Source: an uncultured Candidatus Saccharibacteria bacterium
Lineage (GTDB): Bacteria; Patescibacteriota; Saccharimonadia; Saccharimonadales; UBA4665
Assembly (NCBI GenBank): GCA_937892705.1
Contig: CALBGR010000017.1
Coordinates: 79,110 to 143,109 of the forward strand
Reading direction: 5' to 3'
Length of the DNA stretch: 64,000 nt
Numbering within the stretch: position 1 is the stretch's first letter; each line of letters begins with the position of its first letter. The position numbers and the translations under genes were made by a program. The notes under the pieces were generated by a model. The model worked only from the letters and a program-made list of their open reading frames with translations. It was not told the origin of the DNA and did not search any database. Positions 17,300 to 27,700 of the stretch are shown here, piece by piece.

Positions 17300-18259
17300 T
17301 TATTGCTGATCCAGTTTGCGCACCATCTCCGCGTCGCGCTCAAGCCGCTTGCGCATTGCACGGGCTTCATGACGTCTACCAAGCCAGAATGCCGGCAAAA
17401 GTAGCAGAAATACCAAAAACGCTGGCAGCCAAATAATTCTATTGCGATATTCTATTTTGGCTGGTTTTTCATCAGTATTTACTATCTTGGCCTGAGCCGG
17501 ACCATTTACTACAGCTATCACTTGCAAAAAGCCAGTGGCACCGTTTACATCAACTACTTTTATCGTTACACGATATATACCCGGTGTTTTATAGACGTGC
17601 CGTATATTCACCAAGCCCGCTGTCGCTTGGCTCATAAGTTCTATTTCACTACCATCACCCCAATCTATACTAAACGCATATGGACCTGTACCGCCGCTGA
17701 GCTGCAATGGCCAAACAAGCGTGCTGCCGGGGTCAACTGCTCGACGACTGTAATTACTGGTAAGCGTAATAACAGCGCCAAACGGCACAAATTGTCCGTT
17801 GTTGAAGAATACAGTTACAATATTAGAAGCCGGTCCTACCTGACCCAAATCATCAATCACACGTGCTGATATGTCGTTCTGCCCTGCAAATAAACTGATA
17901 AGCAATGAGAAACTGCCGTTTTCACAAAACGTCGATCCCACCATCACACCGTTGTTGAGTATTTCAACCAGGAGTCCAGTAGGACAAGTACCGCTTACTG
18001 TAATAAGAGGTGTCGTATAGGTCTGACCACCGCTCGGTGCAATGATTTGAGCTCCTTGACTTGGAGGAGGAGCCGAAATTCTCCCCTCCATACCAAATGA
18101 ATTTGTTTTGGGATTTTCAGCAGTAAGCGGTGTAAAGCCTGGTGGCAACTGTTGTGACTGTGCCGAAACTGTAGGTGTAGCTGCGATCAACAATAATGAT
18201 ATTGCTACAGCCACCCCCACTAACAGTCTCATACACCAGACCTTATCTGTTTTGTACAT
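17300..18259 (-). CDS. Membrane-anchored surface protein with Ig-like and PKD domains
   Basis: A 319-residue surface protein. After a signal peptide (about 1-33) come an Ig-like domain (about 67-150, GQTYTTPLITVSG and a Cys pair TCPTG/TFCENG) and a PKD domain (about 165-250, motif IDWGDGS and the HVYKTPGIYRVTI strand). A transmembrane helix and a long basic, probably coiled-coil cytoplasmic tail follow (RHEARAMRKRLERDAEM). It sits inside the secreted-protein cluster and is a likely adhesin or scaffold. TACAAT is exactly six bases before the ATG, consistent with a leaderless mRNA. Confidence 0.78.
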   Translation of the reverse strand: MYKTDKVWCMRLLVGVAVAISLLLIAATPTVSAQSQQLPPGFTPLTAENPKTNSFGMEGRISAPPPSQGAQIIAPSGGQTYTTPLITVSGTCPTGLLVEILNNGVMVGSTFCENGSFSLLISLFAGQNDISARVIDDLGQVGPASNIVTVFFNNGQFVPFGAVITLTSNYSRRAVDPGSTLVWPLQLSGGTGPYAFSIDWGDGSEIELMSQATAGLVNIRHVYKTPGIYRVTIKVVDVNGATGFLQVIAVVNGPAQAKIVNTDEKPAKIEYRNRIIWLPAFLVFLLLLPAFWLGRRHEARAMRKRLERDAEMVRKLDQQ

Positions 18260-18302
18260 ACGCTCATTGTACTTATGCTTAGGGGCTAAGTAAAGCTAAT
18301 AC

Positions 18303-19340
18303 CTAGCGCCTACGCTTGTGTGATTTTGTCCCCACCAGACTCTTTCGCACCTTGTAGATTACCAATGTAAGCATTGCCAGCACTACCAATACGATAGCGA
18401 TAAACCAAGGCGGAAGATACCAAATAGTTGCAGTAGCATTAATTTCCTGGGTATTTGAGCCATTAATACCGTAGAACAGACTTAGATGCGCACGATAAAC
18501 CCCTGGCCAAAACTTTGGATTTTTACACTGCTCAACTTGAGTCTTCCTGCCATCTTGCTCTACTTCTTTTACTTCTGCATCAATACATACTTCAAAGCGA
18601 CGAGTCTGATCAATAAGTGCTAAATTCTCTCGAGGGTTCGCATTTTTGATAAGCTTCACCTGTTTGCCAAAAATATTCTTAATCTGAATACTGCCAGAAG
18701 GATTTTCTGCTACATTACCGCCATTCTGCAACAAGTATGCGAGCTTTTCTGGCTGACTATTGATGTAGAGCGACTTAAATGTACCATTCTCTTGATCGTC
18801 CTTGATGACATAACCACCAAATTTCTTAAGCGTCAAAAGCTCAGTTGCTTTACCAGGCACGGTTACAAATAACAGTTGGCTTGGCGCACCGCTAATCACC
18901 ACTGTATCGCTCCCCTCGCTTGGCTGCGGGTCGTACTTAATAGCACTGTAGTAGCTACCTGCGCCCTGGTTTTCAGGTATGCGAATACTGAATGGGATGT
19001 ATTTTGTTTCACCAGGACCAAGCTCAACGGTTTTTGGTAATGTAATAAACGGCTTGAGGGACCATGGTGTCTGCGGAACATTCTCATCAAGCTGCAAAGC
19101 TGGCGTACCAGTTTCACCATTTGCCTTAAAATCTACAACTGTCAGATTTACCTTGGTTGCTACATTTTTATTTAGATTACTAATATACAGCTGATCGCTG
19201 ACACTTTTGCCAGGATAAACTGTCAAATCCTTACGTGGATTTACCCCTAATCCGGTTGACTGTGCATTTACATGAGATACCGTTGATGTAATCACTGCGA
19301 TAAGTGACAACACTGCCACCAACTGAAATACTCTTTTCAT
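18303..19340 (-). CDS. Membrane-anchored two-Ig-domain protein, DUF916/DUF3324-like (second copy)
   Basis: 345 residues with the same plan as the protein at 14.9 kb. A signal peptide ends near NAQS, the first beta-sandwich begins LGVNPRKDLTVYPGKSVSDQL with the block GAGSYYSAIKYDP, a second beta domain follows, then a transmembrane helix (about 308-332) and the basic tail SHKRRR. The paired position in the cluster supports a role like CscA-type proteins, which hold WxL proteins at the cell surface. The ribosome binding site is GGAGAGGT. Function is inferred from architecture. Confidence 0.7.
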   Translation of the reverse strand: MKRVFQLVAVLSLIAVITSTVSHVNAQSTGLGVNPRKDLTVYPGKSVSDQLYISNLNKNVATKVNLTVVDFKANGETGTPALQLDENVPQTPWSLKPFITLPKTVELGPGETKYIPFSIRIPENQGAGSYYSAIKYDPQPSEGSDTVVISGAPSQLLFVTVPGKATELLTLKKFGGYVIKDDQENGTFKSLYINSQPEKLAYLLQNGGNVAENPSGSIQIKNIFGKQVKLIKNANPRENLALIDQTRRFEVCIDAEVKEVEQDGRKTQVEQCKNPKFWPGVYRAHLSLFYGINGSNTQEINATATIWYLPPWFIAIVLVVLAMLTLVIYKVRKSLVGTKSHKRRR

Positions 19341-19391
19341 ACCTCTCCACTTATCTTTATATTAATTTTTTATCATTAGCACTATTGTACA

Positions 19392-20462
19392 TCAAAAGCT
19401 CGCCGTACATACATAGGTAATTGTTGTGCTATATACACCAGGCGGCTGCCCAACTGGAACATTCACAATATAACTTGTAGTATACTTGCGTGTTCTCGTA
19501 ACACTATCACTGGTCGCCACCACGTCTCCAGATCTAAACAAAAACTTATTCGGCTCATCATACGGCGCAACAACATTTCCGTTTACCCCAGGACCCGTTG
19601 GATCAGCTCCAATATCCGGAGAACTATTATCCGCCAGATTCAAACCAAACTGACCAACTCCTGGAAAACTCTCTGTTGGGGTAGTGATAGCAGGTATCAC
19701 TTTATACCCTGAAGTCATAGTAGTGCCGGTAACCACTATAGAATATCCGTATTGCGCATTGGTACGAGCTTGAATTTCGGATGAAGTATAGAACGTCTGA
19801 TTAGGCGAAAGTTCGCCAAAATTCACGTAGTGTCCCTGCAGGTCTGTACAATCATCGTCATTAATTTTCTGAGCCACACAAAAGATAAGAATCGGTGGTA
19901 CCTGCGTCGTGAGCTCAATCTCTGGTGTTGTAGTTGCTGTTACTGAACCATAGTCAATAATCGGTCCGGTACCATCAGTACTGCTATGACTTGTCATACG
20001 CACATAAAAATCCTGATGTGAACCATTTGGATTGTGCATGTTATCAAATCGGTAGCTCGCCACTGCATTCCCAGTCATAGCCGGCGTACGTGTGAGCACA
20101 ATAAGATTCTGTGTCTGTTGACCAATGCTAAATCCCGTTTCACCAGATTGCGCCGTTAACACGCCATTCGATACGTCCAAGCCCGCAGGCGGATCACAGT
20201 CCAGATATGGTATAGGATTACCACAAAATTCGAGTCGCAGCGACCCCACCACAGCTGGAGTAGTATATTGCAGCGAGATAATGTAATACGTCGTGTCACC
20301 ACCTCGCGCAGAATTGATATACATACCACGGTTTTGAAATCGCACTGCCTCTGCTGGCCGCACAACTGTCCATGCTATACCGCCTATAAGCACCAATATC
20401 GCTACCACCAAGGAAAAACGCGGTGCTACCGACCTATACACCTTTTTCATGTTCCGAAGCAT
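19392..20462 (-). CDS. Secreted WxL-like surface protein, paralog 4
   Basis: 356 residues with a signal peptide (about 1-39). The N-terminal domain begins RFQNRGMYINSA and has the paired-cysteine pattern LEFCGNP...LDCDPPAGL. The C-terminal domain has VPPILIFCVAQ, PGVGQFGLNL, DNSSPDIGADP and the closing PPGVYSTTITYVCTASF. This is the same two-domain plan as paralogs 2, 3 and 5. TACAAT lies exactly six bases before the first ATG, so the mRNA is probably leaderless. A copy of the AAGCATAAGC motif overlaps the start. It is likely held at the surface by the DUF916-like neighbours. Confidence 0.72.
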   Translation of the reverse strand: MLRNMKKVYRSVAPRFSLVVAILVLIGGIAWTVVRPAEAVRFQNRGMYINSARGGDTTYYIISLQYTTPAVVGSLRLEFCGNPIPYLDCDPPAGLDVSNGVLTAQSGETGFSIGQQTQNLIVLTRTPAMTGNAVASYRFDNMHNPNGSHQDFYVRMTSHSSTDGTGPIIDYGSVTATTTPEIELTTQVPPILIFCVAQKINDDDCTDLQGHYVNFGELSPNQTFYTSSEIQARTNAQYGYSIVVTGTTMTSGYKVIPAITTPTESFPGVGQFGLNLADNSSPDIGADPTGPGVNGNVVAPYDEPNKFLFRSGDVVATSDSVTRTRKYTTSYIVNVPVGQPPGVYSTTITYVCTASF

Positions 20463-20502
20463 AAGCTTATTGTACTAAAGTAACTACGTATTTACAGCAT
20501 AT

Positions 20503-21804
20503 TTAATATGTTGGGGAGGCGATGTAGTTGATTTTGGTGGTATAGATACCGGCTGGAGTGTCCGGAGCAATGTTTGCAACATACTCTATTGCACCCGTAT
20601 CACAAGCCACAGTACTTATAGAAAAGGCAAGTAGTTTTGGTGTTGACGGATCCGAGCCATCAAACGCATAGCCATTGGCATTGTTATCATAATCAGGCAG
20701 CGGATCTAAATCTCCTGTTATACCTACATTGGCTGCTACATTATCTGTTAGATCAAATGCTAGACCAAACTGTTCAGTACCAGGCTGACTTGGCTGGCGA
20801 GTTTGACCGATTGGATCGATATCATGGTTTGCAGAAGAGAGCGTAGAGCCGGTATAAAATACAGCTGTTCCATGTGCGGAGTTCGTCGACAACCTAAAAT
20901 ACGATTTTCCAAAATACGCTTGCTGCGTTGACAGTGCATGATTCGTATCACCCAATTTTATATTCCCACTCCTCGTCAGTGGAGCACAGGAACTACCATT
21001 TTGCGGCGTAGGACCAGGCGGGTCTACTGCAGGGTCATGTCCCTCGACAGAAAAATTGAGTGTTTCCTGTACGCGAGTGTATATACCGATTGAGTTGGCG
21101 ACACTGCTTGCAACTGTACCATCATCAATGGTAGTTGCATTGAGTGACGTTTCGTTTGTAGTATCTACTGAAGCAGTATCATGTGTACGGATATGCACAA
21201 AGTATGAAGCCTGCTGTGGTGAAGAAATGCCGTTTGTTTGATTGAGATAATCACTCGACGGATTTACAAAATAATGATTATTGGAAGCAGTAAACGTAAC
21301 AGTAACCACATACCCTTCTTCAAAATCTAGCGCGCTCGCATTGTTGGCAATTACCAACATCCCGCTAGCAGCACTCGCAACATTCCAGTTTTCAGCATCA
21401 GTACTACTGCCATTATTTACTTCAACCACCGCTTGCCCACCACTCCAAGCCGCTGCACTGAACTGATCTGGTACAGTACATGCATCCATATAGCCAAATG
21501 GCGAGTCGCAGTATTGGAATGAAATAGCTTTCGCATCAGTCGAAGAACCTACAGTAAAGGTGTATGTATGCCCCACCTGAGCACCATTTCGTGGATCGCC
21601 AGCTGGTAAATTAGAGTAGGTGGATCCATCTGGAGCAGTCATATCGTCGCTCGGATTTGAACTTGTGACCATCATGCTACGCTGCGTCAGCTGCTGAGCA
21701 CTGGCATGACGTACAAAAACTACCGGCATAGCGGCAACAAACAATAATACGACTGCTACAAATATATATAATGCTGTTGGTATTAGTTTTATTTTTGTTT
21801 TCAT
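20503..21804 (-). CDS. Secreted WxL-like surface protein, paralog 3
   Basis: 433 residues: signal peptide (about 1-37), then QLTQRSMMVTSS and a DDMTAPDGSTYSNLPAGDPRNG segment shared almost exactly with paralog 2. Next come an FQYCDSPFGYMDACTV cysteine pair and the C-terminal domain with TRVQETLNFSVEG, GDTNHALST, STNSAHG, DIDPIGQ, EQFGLAFD and TPAGIYTTKINYIASPTY. It is one half of a recent tandem duplication with paralog 2. No membrane helix follows the signal peptide, so retention must depend on other proteins or on the wall. Confidence 0.75.
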   Translation of the reverse strand: MKTKIKLIPTALYIFVAVVLLFVAAMPVVFVRHASAQQLTQRSMMVTSSNPSDDMTAPDGSTYSNLPAGDPRNGAQVGHTYTFTVGSSTDAKAISFQYCDSPFGYMDACTVPDQFSAAAWSGGQAVVEVNNGSSTDAENWNVASAASGMLVIANNASALDFEEGYVVTVTFTASNNHYFVNPSSDYLNQTNGISSPQQASYFVHIRTHDTASVDTTNETSLNATTIDDGTVASSVANSIGIYTRVQETLNFSVEGHDPAVDPPGPTPQNGSSCAPLTRSGNIKLGDTNHALSTQQAYFGKSYFRLSTNSAHGTAVFYTGSTLSSANHDIDPIGQTRQPSQPGTEQFGLAFDLTDNVAANVGITGDLDPLPDYDNNANGYAFDGSDPSTPKLLAFSISTVACDTGAIEYVANIAPDTPAGIYTTKINYIASPTY

Positions 21805-21863
21805 ATTTTTATTTTGGTGGGAGGGCTATATGTAGCCCTCCCTTCCCTTATACAATGCTTCCT

Positions 21864-23270
21864 TTAGTATTTTGGCGAAGCAATATAGTTGATCTTTGTC
21901 TGGTAAATACCAGCTGGGGTGTCTGGTGAGATGTTTGCTATGTAGCGCACCGCACCAGTATCACATCTTACAACACCGTTTGGCGCAGATGTCGATGCAA
22001 TGACTTCAGGGTTTGTTACGCTTGTAGTCTTGAAAGCAAACTTTGCAGTAATTGGTCCTGCATCACCCTCTAAGCCAGCATCTCCAGCACCATCAGTGTA
22101 GTCAGAAGCAATCGTCAAAGCACCACCATTTCCAACATTAGTATCTACTATGCTGTTATCTACTGCTAGACCGAATTGCTCATTACCAGGGGCACTTAGC
22201 TTAGCTCCTACAGGAGCAGCATCTGGATCTATTGGATCGATATCAAGGCCACTTGAAGTCTTAAGTGTATCACCTGAGTAGTACACACTCACCCCATTTG
22301 ATGAGTTGGTTGAGAGTCGGAAGTATGAATATGCATCGTATGCATAGTTAGTTGACAGCGCATAGTTGGTATCACCCATTTTTATTTGACCACTTTCAGT
22401 GAGTGGCGCACAGTTCGATCCAGCCGCTACACTTGGACCATTCGGTGTTGCGTTTTGCTCACCTTCTACCGAAAAGTTTAGCGTTTCCTGAACTCGTGTA
22501 TAGAGCCCGATGCCGGTAGTAACATTATTTGTTACGGTACCGTCATCTACTTCATCAGGATCATTTGCACCGAAAGCCGCACTAGCATTGGCGGCTGTTG
22601 CAAATGTTTCGATGTGCGCAAAGTATGTGCCCTTTGCATCAGCATTTTGTTTGTAGGTAGAAAGCGGATTCACAAAATACTCAGTATCTGTAGCAACAAA
22701 ATCTATTACGATTTCATCACCAGGATCAGCAGGCAACCCATCTGCTTCACCGCTATTAAGTGTTAATGTCAAAAAGTTAAGCGTATTTGCCTCAACATCA
22801 AAGTCACGAGCAACTTCAGGGCCACCGCCTGTTTGTGTGGCGTTTACTACCTTAACAGTCTGACCATCCCATGCACCTGCACTAAACCCATTACTACCAG
22901 TACCAAGTAATCTATCAGAACCTCCAGATGCTACACAGGCTCCCACACCAACATGGTCAAAGGCCTTCTCACAGTACTCAATGGTAAAACCTTCTAGGTC
23001 AACGTCCGAGCTGACCTTGAATCGATACGTATGACTCACCTTTTGGCCATTACGCGGATCGCCAGCTGGCAAATTTGTATATGTACTGCCATCCGGAGCA
23101 GTCATATCGTCATTTGCTATGGTACTTGATACCATAAGACTTCGCTCTGTCAACGGTGCAGCATTTGCCGACCGCGACAAAGCTATAGCGGGTATCGCCG
23201 CCGATAACAATAACGCACCGGCCGCACCCAGAGGTGTCACACGGTCCAGAACGCTTTTAAGTTGTATCAT
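21864..23270 (-). CDS. Secreted WxL-like surface protein, paralog 2
   Basis: 468 residues, the largest of the five paralogs. A signal peptide (about 1-37) is followed by PLTERSLMVSST, DDMTAPDGSTYTNLPAGDP, the cysteine pair EYCEKAF/VGACVASGG, and a C-terminal domain with TRVQETLNFSVEG, GDTNYALST, STNSSNG, DIDPIDP, EQFGLAVD and TPAGIYQTKINYIASPKY. The ribosome binding site is AAGGAG. Upstream, TATGC directly precedes TACACT, an extended -10 of the TATGn type, and a DnaA-box-like TTATCCACA lies farther up. It ends 59 bp before paralog 3. Confidence 0.75.
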   Translation of the reverse strand: MIQLKSVLDRVTPLGAAGALLLSAAIPAIALSRSANAAPLTERSLMVSSTIANDDMTAPDGSTYTNLPAGDPRNGQKVSHTYRFKVSSDVDLEGFTIEYCEKAFDHVGVGACVASGGSDRLLGTGSNGFSAGAWDGQTVKVVNATQTGGGPEVARDFDVEANTLNFLTLTLNSGEADGLPADPGDEIVIDFVATDTEYFVNPLSTYKQNADAKGTYFAHIETFATAANASAAFGANDPDEVDDGTVTNNVTTGIGLYTRVQETLNFSVEGEQNATPNGPSVAAGSNCAPLTESGQIKMGDTNYALSTNYAYDAYSYFRLSTNSSNGVSVYYSGDTLKTSSGLDIDPIDPDAAPVGAKLSAPGNEQFGLAVDNSIVDTNVGNGGALTIASDYTDGAGDAGLEGDAGPITAKFAFKTTSVTNPEVIASTSAPNGVVRCDTGAVRYIANISPDTPAGIYQTKINYIASPKY

Positions 23271-23389
23271 ATCGTTCTCCTTAATTTCTGTTTTTATTTT
23301 TGTGGATACAGGCGCAGTGTAGCATAAGCATAATTACTTACGCAATAGATTTATCCACAATGTTTCTAAACTTAGAAATTTAAGTTTTT

Positions 23390-24115
23390 CTAAAATGCCG
23401 CAACAACAATTACCGACAAATCAGTGGTATATTTCCCTGCTGGAGTATTCTTCGATATGTTCGCAATAAACGAAATAGTGTAGTTGGTCTGACCGCTGCT
23501 CATATTGCTTGAAGCCACAATCGCACCATCATGATACATAAACTGGTCAGGAATATTGTAGTTTGCAGTAGGCACTCCAAAACTAAAACTGCTATCAGGC
23601 ACTTGCTCAGGATCATCACCAACATCTGGAGAAGAGTTATCAACTAAGTTGATACCAAACTGCTCAGTGCCAGGAACGGAAGGCGTCGGCATGTTAGGTG
23701 TCGCCATCGTATGGCTATTAATCCTTGGCGCAGATCCAGCAATAATCATGTTATATCCACTTGATAAATACGTACGCACCTGCACATTGGCCACTCCGGT
23801 AGCAGTCGTATTTGGTGCCAATTCGCCAAAATTAATATTTCCATTTACTGCTACTTCTAAAATTGGTGTATCACTGGTATTAAATCCAACCTGTGCTTGG
23901 TAATTCGCGCTTGCCGTACGTCCAGCTGCAAGCTCACCCACTGATTGCTTGGCACAATAATCACCAGAACACGCTTCTAGCTCACCGCCACTGCCAAAAA
24001 AATACTCGTCCACCCGATAGTTTGGCGAAGTTGACTGTGCTGCCGCCACACCACCCATCACAATCACCGACACCGCTATCAGCACTAATGAGGTAAATGT
24101 TTGTTTCCAACCCAT
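23390..24115 (-). CDS. Secreted WxL-like surface protein, paralog 1 (short)
   Basis: 241 residues with a signal peptide (about 1-26). The N-terminal domain is reduced to a short segment with a Cys pair (EACSGDYCAKQS). The conserved C-terminal domain is intact, with NINFGELAPN, GTEQFGINL, DNSSPDVGDDP, DQFMYHDGAIVASS, ISFIANISKNTPAGKYTTDLSV and AAF at the end. It is the first gene of the minus-strand cluster. The upstream minus-strand sequence TATGCTATAGT is a good extended -10, and the promoter region is shared with the divergent plus-strand surface protein. Confidence 0.72.
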   Translation of the reverse strand: MGWKQTFTSLVLIAVSVIVMGGVAAAQSTSPNYRVDEYFFGSGGELEACSGDYCAKQSVGELAAGRTASANYQAQVGFNTSDTPILEVAVNGNINFGELAPNTTATGVANVQVRTYLSSGYNMIIAGSAPRINSHTMATPNMPTPSVPGTEQFGINLVDNSSPDVGDDPEQVPDSSFSFGVPTANYNIPDQFMYHDGAIVASSNMSSGQTNYTISFIANISKNTPAGKYTTDLSVIVVAAF

Positions 24116-24173
24116 AATTCTCTACCCACTATAGCATAAGCATTGCCTCCCTGGTATTATAACTATAAGCACT

Positions 24174-25181
24174 ATGGAAGAAAATAAAGGACAGGACCAG
24201 ATACACGACGAAAACGCGTTAGAAAAGCCGCCTGAACAGATAAATGCCCTTGAGAGTCTAAGCTCTACCGACGAAACTGTACATGCGGCTCCTGATGAAC
24301 AACCAGAAAAACCAGCCAAAAAACCAAGTGAACGCAAAGGCATAAGAAAAATTCTGGGCTTCTTCAATGTGTATCTGCTTATCTTCTTGCTGCTTGTCGT
24401 TGTTGCCGGCATTGTATTTGTTGTGTCGTATATCAATAGCCAAAAGGAACCCGAACAACCAGTCAGCGCCATACAAGATTTAACACAAGAACAACTAAGC
24501 GAAATTGCTAGTGGCGGCGATGCACGAGTTGGTGATCCGCGCTATGTATTAAATATCCAATCTGACGCTGTATTTGCCGGTAATGCTCTGATACGTGGTG
24601 ATTTAAACGTTGCCGGTAGGGTACAGCTGGGTCAGGGGTTAACCATTCCAAATCTAACTGTATCCGGTGCCAGCAACCTTGCCAATGTCCAAGTAAACTC
24701 GCTACAAGTAGCCACGACAAGTGTGTTCCAGGGGGCAGTCACACTACAAGGAGAACTTACCGCTAGAAATGCCAACTTTGGTGGTACTGTATCTGCTCCA
24801 ACTATCAACACTGCAAACCTCACTCTTGCAGGCAACGGTAACCTGACGCTTAATAACCATATAAATGCCAATGGACCTACCCCAAGTCGCACACAAGGCA
24901 GCGCTGTTGGTATCGGGGGTACTACCTCTATTAGCGGCTCCGACATCGCCGGCACCTTAAATGTAAATACCGGCAGCAACACATCACCGGGCTGCTTTGC
25001 CACGATTACATTTAACCAACGATTTAACGGCACACCGCATGTGCTGGTAACTCCTGTCGGCTCTGCAGGCGGCCAAGTTCAATTTTATGTAGAACGCACT
25101 TCTACCAATTTCAGTATTTGCACCAGCAGTCCTGCACCAGCTGGCCGCAGTTTTGCGTTTGATTACTTTGTCATCAACTAA
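24174..25181 (+). CDS. Type II membrane protein with beta-repeat stalk and lectin-like tip
   Basis: 335 residues with an acidic cytoplasmic head (about 1-58), one transmembrane helix (about 62-85), then a repetitive beta region (about 115-245) with short repeats of the LxVxGxxxxxNxxxxS type as in bactofilins or tail-fibre stalks. The C-terminal domain (about 262-335) has the pattern CFATITFNQRFNGTPHVLVTP and FYVERTSTNFSICTS, which resembles the H-type lectin or phage tail-tip fold. It diverges from the secreted-protein cluster and is probably an adhesin. Lectin assignment is a guess by pattern. Confidence 0.65.
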   Translation: MEENKGQDQIHDENALEKPPEQINALESLSSTDETVHAAPDEQPEKPAKKPSERKGIRKILGFFNVYLLIFLLLVVVAGIVFVVSYINSQKEPEQPVSAIQDLTQEQLSEIASGGDARVGDPRYVLNIQSDAVFAGNALIRGDLNVAGRVQLGQGLTIPNLTVSGASNLANVQVNSLQVATTSVFQGAVTLQGELTARNANFGGTVSAPTINTANLTLAGNGNLTLNNHINANGPTPSRTQGSAVGIGGTTSISGSDIAGTLNVNTGSNTSPGCFATITFNQRFNGTPHVLVTPVGSAGGQVQFYVERTSTNFSICTSSPAPAGRSFAFDYFVIN

Positions 25182-25191
25182 CCTGTAGTAA

Positions 25192-26837
<1,646 letters not shown>

Positions 26838-26845
26838 TCACCCCA

Positions 26846-27700
26846 CTAATTCGCATTTTCAGCTCTTACTTTCTTTAGTCCCGCATTAATTTCCTTCAGA
26901 CGCGTATCCACAATGGCTCGTTTCGCTCTGTTGTACCGCATACGAATAGCTTTTACTTCATCTTGTGCTCGCTGATGTGCGGCACTCATCGCCCGGAATC
27001 GACTGGCATGCTGCGCGAGCCGTGAATCATAAATCAGCTGCAACAAAGCCAAACGAAGCATTGACGTCTCCATATGTGCCACCACTACTAACGGATTAGG
27101 CTCAAAAATATACGTCTCCTCAGTAATCGCATCACCGCTCTCACTTTCAGCGCCTTTCGTTTCAATAACATCACTCAAAAGAATATTGCGAATATCCTGT
27201 GTCATAAGCGAAATGTAGTTCTGGTAAAACACACGTGTATCACGATATTGTCGAATAATAGCAAGCAACGGCTCAACGTTAATGTAGTCTTTCTTTGGCA
27301 GGTTAAAGAAATGCTTGTATTTAATATTGAGTTGGTTTAGCTGCTGTGCGCCATGTTTGCCAATTACCACAATGTCGTGTTTTTCAGGATCATACGTTTT
27401 ACGAACTGAACGGATAAGCCGCTGATCAATGTCGCCACTCAAACCAGCTGGCGCAGTAATTAGTAAATACAATTCCTTGTCTATAGGAGTTTCTTCTGGC
27501 TGGCGGCCAAATTGGAACATACCATTTACGCGAATATTTTTATAAATATTCCAAACATCCGTGAAGAACACATTTGAACTTGCAACATTCTTCTTTGTTA
27601 GTACGATCTTCATACTCGAAAGGCTTTCAAGCGCGCCAGTCAGCCCCACTATAGTACGCATTGCCTTCTCCTCAGCTAGAATCTCCAGTGGTCGCTTCAT
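26846..27700 (-). CDS. atpG: F1-type ATPase gamma subunit
   Basis: Rotor shaft subunit of 284 residues. The N-terminal helix is recognisable (ALESLSSMKIVLTKKNVASS) but departs strongly from the usual IKSVKNTQKITKAMKMV pattern. The central Rossmann-like domain and the C-terminal helix (ASRFRAMSAAHQRAQDEV, then RYNRAKRAIVDTRLKEI) are typical. The first ATG overlaps the end of atpA by 4 bases. The family call rests mainly on the C-terminal helix and operon position. Confidence 0.88.
   Translation of the reverse strand: MKRPLEILAEEKAMRTIVGLTGALESLSSMKIVLTKKNVASSNVFFTDVWNIYKNIRVNGMFQFGRQPEETPIDKELYLLITAPAGLSGDIDQRLIRSVRKTYDPEKHDIVVIGKHGAQQLNQLNIKYKHFFNLPKKDYINVEPLLAIIRQYRDTRVFYQNYISLMTQDIRNILLSDVIETKGAESESGDAITEETYIFEPNPLVVVAHMETSMLRLALLQLIYDSRLAQHASRFRAMSAAHQRAQDEVKAIRMRYNRAKRAIVDTRLKEINAGLKKVRAENAN

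Noticed and set aside
17146..17382. N-terminal extension of the paralog 5 gene
   Set aside because: It is AT-rich promoter DNA, overlaps the end of the PKD gene and lacks a ribosome binding site; MKATQ has a good site and a signal peptide.
17271..23359. Chromosomal replication origin
   Set aside because: Only two perfect DnaA boxes, 6 kb apart, with no dnaA, dnaN or boxed cluster.
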